Assembly: GCF_040394755.1 (NCBI RefSeq)
Contig: NZ_JBEBRQ010000062.1
Length of the DNA stretch: 14,145 nt
From: Castellaniella defragrans_A
GTDB taxonomy: Bacteria; Pseudomonadota; Gammaproteobacteria; Burkholderiales; Burkholderiaceae_B
Strand: one strand, 5' to 3'
The first letter of the stretch is position 1, and the number at the start of each line of letters is the position of its first letter. The notes beneath the pieces were generated by a model. It made no database searches, was not told the DNA's origin, and was given only the letters and a program-made list of their open reading frames with translations. Position numbers and translations under genes: made by a program. Below are positions 7,617-13,572 of the stretch, piece after piece.

Positions 7617-7658
7617 ACACCCATGCCTACAGCCTTGGCGGGCTGTAGGCATGGGTGT
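7617..7658 (+). terminator. Perfect 18-bp hairpin in the leader of the DUF932 gene
   Basis: Bases 7617-7634 and 7641-7658 are perfect reverse complements around the 6-base loop TTGGCG. The right arm runs into TTTCTGTTCTCT. The hairpin ends 31 bases before the DUF932 ATG, leaving the Shine-Dalgarno sequence outside it. It could terminate the preceding gene or attenuate or stabilise the next transcript. Confidence 0.65.
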
Positions 7659-7689
7659 TTCTGTTCTCTCACTTTTCAAGGAGCAATCC

Positions 7690-8649
7690 ATGCACCTCGT
7701 CGAATCCATGGCCTATGTGGGCCAAACACCCTGGCACGGCCTGGGCAATGAACTGGCCCGTCGCCAACCGATTGAAGTCTGGGCGCGGCAGGCGGGCATG
7801 CACTGGCAAATCGAAGCTGGTGACGTGCGCTATATCACGCAAAGCGATCACCTGGGTTCGATCCACGCCTTCCCTGGTCAAAAAGTGCTGTACCGTTCGG
7901 ACACTAAAGCCCCGCTGTCCGTCGTCTCTGACCGCTTCCAGGTCGTGCAGCCCGAGGAAATCCTGTCCTTCTACAAGGATCTCACCGAAGCAGGCGGCTA
8001 CGAACTGGAAACCGCTGGCGTACTCAAAGGCGGGCGCAAACTCTGGGCGTTGGCCCGTACCGGCCAAAAGACGGTGATCAAAGGCCGGGATGAGGTCAAA
8101 GGCTATCTGCTGCTGGCAACCGCCTGCGACGGCACGCTCTCGACCACCGCCCAATTCACGTCTGTGCGGGTCGTCTGCAACAACACCCTGGCAATTGCCC
8201 TGGGCGACGGAGCGGGCGCGGTGCGTGTCTCGCATCGCAGCGTCTTTGATCCCGACAGCGTAAAGCGCCAGTTGGGTATTGCCGTATCAAGCTGGGACAG
8301 TTTCATGGTTCGCATGAAGGCTCTGGCAGACTGCAAGGTCACGGACAGCGCCGCCGAGGTGTTTTTACGCCGTGTGCTGACCTATCCCGTCAGTGCCGAC
8401 AGCGGCCAACCCGCCATCAACAATCGGGCGCTTAAAAATGTACAGAGTCTCTACAACGGGCATGGCATGGGGGCGGAACTGGGTTCGGCTGCTGGCACTG
8501 CCTGGGGGCTGCTGGGTGCCGTGACGGAATTTGTGGATCATCATCGCCGCTCCCGCAGTGCTGATCACCGGCTGGACGCCGCATGGTTCGGCCAAGGAGC
8601 ATCCATCAAGCAAAAAGCCTGGGACGAGGCCCTAAAACTCGTCGCATGA
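7690..8649 (+). CDS. DUF932 phage/plasmid-like protein (TIGR03299 type)
   Basis: A 319-aa protein matching the phage/plasmid-like DUF932 family in its opening SMAYVGQTPWHGLGN (6-20), the middle segment YLLLATACDGTLSTTAQFTS (139-158) with VVCNNTLAIA (161-170), and the late AWGLLGAVTEFVDHH (271-285). The biochemical function is not established. The family is frequent on plasmids, ICEs and phages, often beside recombination genes, as here next to a YqaJ exonuclease. The ATG at 7690 has AAGGAG 6 bases upstream; an open frame extends back to 7492 but overlaps the zinc-ribbon gene and lacks family similarity. An 18-bp hairpin precedes the ribosome-binding site. No signal or membrane segments are seen. 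The family call is confident, the role open. Confidence 0.9.
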   Translation: MHLVESMAYVGQTPWHGLGNELARRQPIEVWARQAGMHWQIEAGDVRYITQSDHLGSIHAFPGQKVLYRSDTKAPLSVVSDRFQVVQPEEILSFYKDLTEAGGYELETAGVLKGGRKLWALARTGQKTVIKGRDEVKGYLLLATACDGTLSTTAQFTSVRVVCNNTLAIALGDGAGAVRVSHRSVFDPDSVKRQLGIAVSSWDSFMVRMKALADCKVTDSAAEVFLRRVLTYPVSADSGQPAINNRALKNVQSLYNGHGMGAELGSAAGTAWGLLGAVTEFVDHHRRSRSADHRLDAAWFGQGASIKQKAWDEALKLVA

Positions 8650-8713
8650 ACGATCTACGGCAGTTCAAGTTTCTCCGTTCGCAGCAATTCGTATCACACA
8701 TAGCCCCATGAAG

Positions 8714-8745
8714 CCCGGCAGCGCCCATGCGCTGGCCGGGTTTTG
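8714..8745 (+). terminator. GC-rich hairpin plus T-run in the leader of the yqaJ-type gene
   Basis: CCCGGCAGCGC (8714-8724) pairs with GCGCTGGCCGGG (8729-8740) around CCAT, with one bulged G, and is followed by TTTTG. It looks like an intrinsic terminator, yet it lies only 25 bases upstream of the next ATG and directly before its ribosome-binding site. Confidence 0.65.
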
Positions 8746-8765
8746 TCATTCTGGAGATTTTCAAC

Positions 8766-9755
8766 ATGGCATTACCCAATCGTCAGCCCGATACCCGTCC
8801 GGCACTGCGTCTGGTCGATACGCGCAAGATCGAGCGGGCCGAATGGCTGGAAGTGCGCAAGACCGGCATCGGCGGCTCGGATGCCGCTGCGGCTGTGGGA
8901 CTCTCTCCCTACAAGAGTCCCTTGGAGCTTTGGCTGGAAAAGACCGGCAGGGATGCAACTCTGCCCAAGCCTGATCCCAAGGACACGACCGAACCCGTGT
9001 ACTGGGGAACATTGTTGGAACCCATAGTCGCCGCCGCCTACACCCAGCAGACCGGACGCAAGGTGCGCAAGGTCAATGCCGTCCTGCAACACCCGCAATT
9101 TCCCTGGATGTTGGCGAATCTGGACAGGGAAGTCGTGGGCCATCCATCGGTACAAATTCTGGAATGCAAGACAGCGGGGGAATTTAGTGCACGGCTTTGG
9201 AAGGACGGTGTACCTGAGTATGTGCAGTTGCAAGTTCAGCACCAATTGGCCGTCACCGGCAAGCAGGCTGCTGATGTGGCCGTGTTGTTGTGCGGCCAGC
9301 GGCTGGATGTCTACCGCATCGAACGCGACGATGAACTGATCGGTCGCCTGATCCAGCTTGAAGCCCGATTCTGGGATTACGTTGTGCGGGATACGCCGCC
9401 CCCGGCCGACGGTTCGGAATCGGCGGATCGGGCCTTGCGCTGCCTGTATCCGGGTCACGGTGGCACGGTGGACTTCAGCGACGACCGGACGCTTTCCGCG
9501 ACCTTCGCCGATCTCGTCCTGATGCAAGCCGACATCAAGGATAGACATGCACATGCCGAAAAACTGAAGCAGACCTTGTTGCAAGCCATGGGCAATGCCG
9601 AATCCGCTCAGTTCGAGACCGGACGCATCAGTTTCAAGCGCAGCAAGGATGCGGTATCGCTCGATACAGACCGTCTGCAACTCGATCACCCGGAACTGGT
9701 GGCGCAATACGCCTGCACACGGCCCGGATCACGGCGCTTTCGGCTGCTGACCTGA
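8766..9755 (+). CDS. YqaJ-family viral recombinase (lambda-exonuclease-like)
   Basis: A 329-aa nuclease of the YqaJ/lambda exonuclease family. Diagnostic features are RKTGIGGSDAAAAVGLSPYK (31-50), WGTLLEP (80-86) with Glu85, ANLDR with Asp120, LECKT with Glu133 and Lys135, and the Gln-rich helix YVQLQVQHQLAVTG (152-165). Together these form the PD-(D/E)XK core (Asp120...Glu133-x-Lys135). Such enzymes resect linear double-stranded DNA from 5' ends to make substrate for single-strand annealing. The region after about residue 240 is helical and probably accessory. The ATG at 8766 has GGAG 9 bases upstream; an earlier in-frame start at 8727 lies inside the hairpin and is unlikely. No canonical annealing partner (RecT, Redbeta, Erf) is visible nearby, so one of the neighbours may fill that role. 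Confidence 0.92.
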   Translation: MALPNRQPDTRPALRLVDTRKIERAEWLEVRKTGIGGSDAAAAVGLSPYKSPLELWLEKTGRDATLPKPDPKDTTEPVYWGTLLEPIVAAAYTQQTGRKVRKVNAVLQHPQFPWMLANLDREVVGHPSVQILECKTAGEFSARLWKDGVPEYVQLQVQHQLAVTGKQAADVAVLLCGQRLDVYRIERDDELIGRLIQLEARFWDYVVRDTPPPADGSESADRALRCLYPGHGGTVDFSDDRTLSATFADLVLMQADIKDRHAHAEKLKQTLLQAMGNAESAQFETGRISFKRSKDAVSLDTDRLQLDHPELVAQYACTRPGSRRFRLLT

Positions 9756-9790
9756 GAATCCCAGCCTGCCTCATCAGGTTCCCACACGAC

Positions 9791-9824
9791 ATGCCGCCAG
9801 CAATGGCGGCATTTTCTATTTCTT
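9791..9824 (+). terminator. Hairpin plus T-rich tract in the leader of the radC-like gene
   Basis: ATGCCGCCA (9791-9799) and TGGCGGCAT (9804-9812) form a perfect 9-bp stem with a GCAA loop, followed by TTTCTATTTCTT. It ends 33 bases before the ATG at 9846 and leaves the AGGAGG site free. Confidence 0.7.
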
Positions 9825-9845
9825 CAAGAACAAAGGAGGTGGCCC

Positions 9846-10346
9846 ATGCGCTACCAGAAGTTCAAGGCCAGCAAGACTCGGGGTTTGTACGTCCTGGATT
9901 CGGCCACGATGAGCGAAGGCGACATCCTGACAATGGCACGGCAGCTTTCACGCGACAGGCTCGCCAAGGGGCGGTTTCTGGTGGCACCGGAACGCACCAA
10001 AGACTATTTGCAAAACATGATGCAGGACTACGAGCACGAGGTCTTCGCCGTGGTTCTGCTCAATGCCATCCATCGGATCATCGGTTTTCATGAGTTGTTC
10101 CGAGGCACGGTGAATGCTTCGACCGTTTACACGCGCGAGGTCGTGAAGCTCGCACTGGCGAACAACGCTGTGGCAGCAATCTTCGCCCACAATCACCCAT
10201 CGGGCGTGTCCACCCCCAGCCTGGCCGATATTCAAACCACCCAACACCTGAAAACCGCCTTGGCCCTGGTCGATGTCCGCGTGCTGGATCACATTGTCGT
10301 CGGACATGATGGCTGTGCGTCCCTGGCCGAAATGGGCAAGTTGTAG
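9846..10346 (+). CDS. RadC-like JAB-domain protein
   Basis: A 166-aa protein with the JAB/MPN (RadC-type) domain. The metal-binding JAMM signature is visible as AHNHPSG (114-120, His115 and His117) followed by Asp128, with an acidic residue near 63-65 in EHEVF as the candidate catalytic Glu. The N-terminal helix-hairpin-helix of chromosomal RadC is absent, as is usual for the short copies on plasmids, ICEs and prophages. The molecular role of RadC-type JAB proteins is unsettled, despite the historic link to DNA repair; a metalloprotease-like active site is present. The ATG at 9846 has AGGAGG 6 bases upstream. The gene sits in a recombination-type cluster, with a hairpin leader in front and another behind it. 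Confidence 0.93.
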   Translation: MRYQKFKASKTRGLYVLDSATMSEGDILTMARQLSRDRLAKGRFLVAPERTKDYLQNMMQDYEHEVFAVVLLNAIHRIIGFHELFRGTVNASTVYTREVVKLALANNAVAAIFAHNHPSGVSTPSLADIQTTQHLKTALALVDVRVLDHIVVGHDGCASLAEMGKL

Positions 10347-10390
10347 GACTAGCCACAGTCGTCTATTTCAACGCAATTCACAGCATACGC

Positions 10391-10414
10391 GCCCACCTGC
10401 CAGTGGGCTTTTTC
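10391..10414 (+). terminator. Hairpin plus T-run in the leader of the Gp3-like gene
   Basis: GCCCAC (10391-10396) and GTGGGC (10403-10408) enclose CTGCCA and are followed by TTTTTC. It is a compact terminator-like hairpin ending 19 bases before the next ATG; the GGAGG ribosome-binding site begins shortly after the T-run. Confidence 0.7.
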
Positions 10415-10427
10415 GTTTGGAGGAATC

Positions 10428-11309
10428 ATGCTCAAAGGCTTTGCCATCACCCCGCCTATTGTCGGGCGCATCTCCATAGGCCGTATCGTCGAGAAAAACG
10501 GCAAACGTCTACCGGAAAAGGATGATCAATTCACCCTGACCACCCAGGTTCAGAGTTATGACGGCTGGATGCTGCACCCGGCCCATGAGGCTGAGTTAAA
10601 ACGCACCCAGGCGGCCAAGCTGCGGGCCATCCAGGTCATGCTGCCCTTTAACGATCCCGGCCTGAACCTACGGGCTGAGTATGTCCAGTTTGACCGTGAG
10701 ACCGGAAGGCCCATGGCGATCAGCGACGGCTCAAGCTGTCAGCGCCGCACGGCTCAAGGGATGGAAACCATCACCTGCGCCACCACCCAGGACTGCTGCC
10801 GACGGCTGACCGACACGAAGCCTTATGGGCGGCTGTACGTGAAGATCGGCGGTGAGGACGATCTGGGTGTCTTTATCTTTCGCACCACCTCCTACAACTC
10901 GATCAGAACGCTTGCTGCACGCCTGCGCTATTACGCAGCCGTCTCGGGCGGTCTGCTGGCGACCCTGCCACTGGAACTGAAGCTGCGCGGCAAATCCACC
11001 ACCCAGAGCTACCGCACACCGATCTACTACGTCGATCTGGTCATCCGTGACGGCATGACGCTGCGCGAGGCGATACAGGAAGCACGAAAGTCCGATGCGG
11101 AACGCCAAGCACAAGGCTTTGACCAGGCGGCCCTGGATGAAGCGGCCCGGCTGGGCTTTGGGAATGGCTCGTTCGAGGAAACCGAGGATGATCTGCCGGC
11201 AGTTGCGGAGGAATTCTTTCCTAGTGTCGGTGGCGACGACCATACGCTTCCAGGTACAGCCGCAGTCTCGACACCCAGCCTTAAAGACAAACTCTTTGCC
11301 AAGACATAG
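10428..11309 (+). CDS. Possible Gp3-like / recombination directionality factor-like element protein
   Basis: A 293-aa protein of a type common in ICE and plasmid clusters with YqaJ, DUF932 and RadC genes, often named only 'hydrolase or metal-binding protein'. Visible features are GRISIGRIVEKNGKRLPEKD (13-32) then FTLTT (35-39), MLPFNDPGLN (71-80), YVQFDRETGRPM (85-96), a cysteine cluster (Cys104, Cys117, Cys123, Cys124) and FRTTSYNSIR (151-160). The layout of a G-R-I/G-[x]-P start, an early F-T-x-T strand, a central cysteine patch and a later T-S-Y-N-S helix recalls the Gp3-like family that includes the phiC31 directionality factor; that link is my inference and is not secure. The C-terminal 80 residues are acidic and low in structure. 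The ATG at 10428 has GGAGG 5 bases upstream. Confidence 0.8.
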   Translation: MLKGFAITPPIVGRISIGRIVEKNGKRLPEKDDQFTLTTQVQSYDGWMLHPAHEAELKRTQAAKLRAIQVMLPFNDPGLNLRAEYVQFDRETGRPMAISDGSSCQRRTAQGMETITCATTQDCCRRLTDTKPYGRLYVKIGGEDDLGVFIFRTTSYNSIRTLAARLRYYAAVSGGLLATLPLELKLRGKSTTQSYRTPIYYVDLVIRDGMTLREAIQEARKSDAERQAQGFDQAALDEAARLGFGNGSFEETEDDLPAVAEEFFPSVGGDDHTLPGTAAVSTPSLKDKLFAKT

Positions 11310-11323
11310 GGGTGTGGCTCGTA

Positions 11324-11395
11324 GTCTGTCTTCACAGACCAATCCAAGATAAATAACCTATAAGTTTAATTACAAATTAAGGCTATCTTGGATTG
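11324..11395. terminator. Hairpins between convergent genes, candidate bidirectional terminator
   Basis: GTCTGT-CTTC-ACAGAC (11324-11339) forms a small hairpin just after the Gp3-like gene. A larger perfect 12-bp inverted repeat, CAATCCAAGATA at 11340-11351 and its complement at 11384-11395, encloses 32 bases and overlaps the stop codon of the XRE gene on the other strand. No strong T-run follows, so the terminator function is tentative. Confidence 0.45.
11355..11376. repeat. Downstream copy of the putative XRE operator
   Basis: AACCTATAAGTT at 11355-11366, then three bases and TTACAA at 11370-11375, repeats almost exactly the sequence at 11717-11737 upstream of the XRE gene. The 12-mer and the 6-mer match perfectly with the same 3-base spacer length. 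It lies just after the XRE stop codon, so the regulator gene sits between two copies. Confidence 0.6.
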
Positions 11396-11661
11396 CGTTG
11401 TTTTCGAACTACAGCAGGCTTGGAAACGGCTACATCAACTACCTCCATGAGCTCAGACGGCAGAACAGCAAGCGCTCTCCCTAGAGCCACGATGTTAAGG
11501 AGAGAGATGTTCTTCTCCCCCCGCTCAACAGTGCCCAGATAGCCTGGATGGATGCCGGCGGCATCCGCAAGTTGCTCTTGGGTCAATCCTGCGGCAATAC
11601 GGTACGCCCTGACCGCCTGCCCAAACGCGGCAAGCGTCCTATCTGTCTGCTTCGGTCGCAT
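11383..11661 (-). CDS. Small XRE-family (HTH_3) transcriptional regulator
   Basis: A 92-aa protein that is essentially one Cro/C1-type helix-turn-helix domain: FGQAVRAYRIAAGLTQEQLA (13-32), followed by AGIHPGYLGTVERGEKNISL (35-54) and a final helix to about 72, with a basic tail. The T-Q-E-Q-L-A and E-R-G-x-x-x-x-S-L patterns are diagnostic. It is transcribed from the minus strand; the ATG at 11661 has GGAGGG about 11 bases upstream. The putative operators AACTTATAGG/CCTATAAGTT lie 40-67 bases upstream and another copy lies just past its stop, suggesting autoregulation and control of the divergent cargo genes. It could be an antitoxin-like or element-maintenance regulator, but no partner toxin is evident. 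Confidence 0.92.
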   Translation of the reverse strand: MRPKQTDRTLAAFGQAVRAYRIAAGLTQEQLADAAGIHPGYLGTVERGEKNISLLNIVALGRALAVLPSELMEVVDVAVSKPAVVRKQRNPR

Positions 11662-11701
11662 GGGTCATATTTCCCTCCAAAGCCCGATAGCAGCAAAGTA
11701 G

Positions 11702-11738
11702 AACTTATAGGTAAAGAACCTATAAGTTAGGTTACAAT
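11702..11738. promoter_or_regulatory. Inverted-repeat operator in the XRE / cargo divergent promoter region
   Basis: AACTTATAGG (11702-11711) and CCTATAAGTT (11719-11728) are perfect reverse complements around a 7-base spacer, and TTACAAT follows at 11732-11738. The palindrome lies between the divergent XRE gene and the small membrane-protein genes, which is the expected place for an XRE binding site. TACAAT could be a -10 box for the plus-strand genes, but no good -35 was found. Confidence 0.6.
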
Positions 11739-11830
11739 CCGTCCCCAGAGGGATCTTGGGCGTTCTAAACTACGCAATCCCCCTTACATCTATTGGAATC
11801 TGTTCATATTTTCGCAGCAGGGGAAGAAAA

Positions 11831-11998
11831 ATGGTCATTGTAGTATGGCTCCTTTTGGCATTAGTGGTCGGTCTTATCGCGAGCTGGACTGGTCGGAATT
11901 TTCTTATGTGGTTTGTTATTTCTATCGTCATTTCCCCAGTAGGGGGATTTATCTTTCTTTTACTTTCAAGCGTGCTTAGCGGCGGAAAAACAAGATAG
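11831..11998 (+). CDS. Small two-helix membrane protein, copy 1
   Basis: A 55-aa protein with two predicted membrane helices, about residues 2-20 and 26-48, separated by a short S-W-T-G-R-N loop. The ATG at 11831 follows AGGGGAAG. A longer frame from a TTG at 11756 has no supporting ribosome-binding site. Its layout, MVIV, then a loop G-R-N, then MWFVISIVISP, parallels the N-terminal part of the next gene (MVIV, G-E-N, AWFVASIALTP), so the two are probably tandem paralogues. This copy ends soon after the second helix. It belongs to the general class of short G-R/E-N-x-x-x-WF membrane proteins found in many genomes. Function is unknown. Confidence 0.65.
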   Translation: MVIVVWLLLALVVGLIASWTGRNFLMWFVISIVISPVGGFIFLLLSSVLSGGKTR

Positions 11999-12036
11999 AA
12001 ATCAAAATAAAATAACAGCGGTGAGGACAAACAAAA

Positions 12037-12755
12037 ATGGTGATAGTGATAGGTTTTATTGCATTAATTTATTTTGCAATACTCTTTGTAGTTCCCATTT
12101 ATGCCAAAATCAAAGGAGAAAATCCATTCGCATGGTTCGTTGCATCAATAGCACTAACACCATTTTTCGCCCTGGCTATGCTTCGCTCGCGAGCGCAAAA
12201 AAAGAACAGGCAGGAGATAAACCCACTCCTCATAATGCGCCTCCTCAAAGGAGGATCAAACAAAAAATTAAACCGGATGGCTCTACAACAGAGAATCAAA
12301 ACAAAACAAAAGAACCAGATGCGCCGCTAGTTGCCGCTTCAATAATTAATGAAAATCCAGAAATAAAGGCCCAAAGCGAAAAACAGAACCTGATAAGTTA
12401 CCTGGAAGTCCAAAAATTTATCACAGGGCCAGAACAAAGAATATTCATTCACCCAAACATTCCGAAAGAAAAATTAACCAAGGCATTGAAATCAAATCCC
12501 AGAATGCAAAAAATGGTGAGTATGGGGAGGGAAATAGTTCTCCTTGGGGATGACACCTTAAGCAGAAGCGGAAAGGACGGAATCCTAATTGATAAAATTG
12601 GCCAAGTCAGCATAAAACAAGCGTTCTCAAAACCACAATTCACAAGACATATTGACCTCGACCGCGAAGACATGGATTTCTCTTTGATCAAGCCAGAAGA
12701 TATAGACGCGATAATGGCAGCAATCAATGAATATAAACTAGAACAACAGAAATAA
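12037..12755 (+). CDS. Membrane protein, copy 2, spanning two frames (probable -1 frameshift)
   Basis: The ATG at 12037 (GAGG 10 bases upstream) opens a frame with two membrane helices, about residues 2-22 and 30-49. Read without a shift it ends at 12330 as a 97-aa protein with a basic, unconvincing tail. At 12198-12204 lies A AAA AAG in the correct phase. A -1 slip there joins residue 56 to a long second frame running to 12755, giving 239 aa. The second frame holds a charged linker and a domain with HPNIPKEKL (139-147), DDT (172-174) and KDGI (180-183), resembling a widespread uncharacterised DDT...KDG-type C-terminal domain. Upstream of the slip site the second frame looks non-coding, and downstream of it the first frame does. 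A real indel or sequencing error in the A7 tract is the alternative explanation. Confidence 0.6.
12184..12254 (+). promoter_or_regulatory. Putative -1 frameshift signal (slippery A7 with flanking stem-loops)
   Basis: The heptamer A AAA AAG at 12198-12204 is in the zero frame of the membrane-protein gene and equals the slippery site of E. coli dnaX. A possible stem AGGAG/CTCCT (12212-12216 with 12226-12230) begins 8 bases after it, and a stronger stem CCTCCT-CAA-AGGAGG lies at 12240-12254. Just upstream, CGCTCGCGAGCG at 12184-12195 is a perfect 12-bp palindrome. No upstream Shine-Dalgarno-like stimulator, as in dnaX, was seen. Confidence 0.5.
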
Positions 12756-12851
12756 AATAGCCAATATCTGAATGCCGTTAATGGAGCCATCATGGAAAGA
12801 AAACATATTCTGTCGTTCATTGCCACATTACTTAGGAGTGGAAGATTTTTT

Positions 12852-13451
12852 ATGAAAATACAAAAACTTATGAAATCAATGATTCTCCCTCTATTGCTTT
12901 CGATTGGATTTGCTATTTTTTCGCCTGCCGCCAACGCTGAAGTACGGGCAGGCTTTCTTACCAACCAAGGTGATGGCAATTTCGAGCTTGCTGACGTTGA
13001 TGGCACCTGGGATGTTTATGCCTCCAATGAAGACGCTGAAAAGAGGCTCTCCTCACAAACCGAACTCAATAAAACCTATTGTGCTTCCATTTCCGGAGAG
13101 GGTGACATCCGCAAGTTAAGATTTCATTTCAAGGACTTTACAATCAAGAAGCCACAAGCTTGCCTGAGCGACAAAAAACTGATGGCAGAATATCCACAAA
13201 TGGCTCCTAAGCCATCCTCCAGCTCAGAAACTCGTTGTGGCTGGTTCAATGCCGATCCTGGTGGTCTCACCCTGACAGATAAGGATGGGGGATGGAATCT
13301 ATTGATAGCCGATGGTTCGGAAAAAATACTTTTCCCGAAAAATGGCGCAAGGGAATGGTGCGGCTGCGTTACGGGAGAAACCAATAAGTCTGAGATGGCT
13401 TTCACCAGCATTAGCTCGTTCAAGAGCAAGCCAAACAAAGCTTGTCAATAG
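12852..13451 (+). CDS. Secreted protein with two DUF4087-like repeats
   Basis: A 199-aa precursor. Residues 1-29 form a signal peptide (basic start, hydrophobic core, cleavage expected after ANA). The ATG at 12852 has GGAAG 7 bases upstream; the earlier ATG at 12792 would put 20 residues before the signal and is less likely, though it also has a GGAG. The C-terminal half (about 128-198) matches the DUF4087 pattern: R-C-G-W-F, L-T-D-x-D-G-G-W, W-C-G-C and a final Cys. The N-terminal half (about 32-104) follows the same layout: R-A-G-F, L-A-D-V-D-G-T-W, Y-C-A-S-I-S-G-E, and a Cys at 104. Six cysteines in the mature protein could form disulfides in the periplasm. Function is unknown. The gene belongs to the AT-rich cargo segment. 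Confidence 0.8.
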   Translation: MKIQKLMKSMILPLLLSIGFAIFSPAANAEVRAGFLTNQGDGNFELADVDGTWDVYASNEDAEKRLSSQTELNKTYCASISGEGDIRKLRFHFKDFTIKKPQACLSDKKLMAEYPQMAPKPSSSSETRCGWFNADPGGLTLTDKDGGWNLLIADGSEKILFPKNGAREWCGCVTGETNKSEMAFTSISSFKSKPNKACQ

Positions 13452-13572
13452 CGGCTCCATCATGACCTGAAGCACACCGCAAGGTTCCATCCAGAACCAG
13501 CGAAAGATGACCGTGGGAGGTGGCCGATAGGTCACCCCCTGCCGTCCATGATTGACGACGACAAAATTTTCG

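Noticed and set aside
8772..9707. A 311-codon minus-strand open frame opposite the YqaJ gene
   Set aside because: It is antisense to a gene with intact catalytic motifs, and long antisense frames are common in GC-rich coding DNA.
12021..12203. The 5' part of the second frame read as an independent protein start upstream of the A7 tract
   Set aside because: The peptide before the slip site is Cys/Arg/Asn-rich and unlike a protein domain, while the membrane helices in the other frame have a good ribosome-binding site. A frameshift or indel explains it better.
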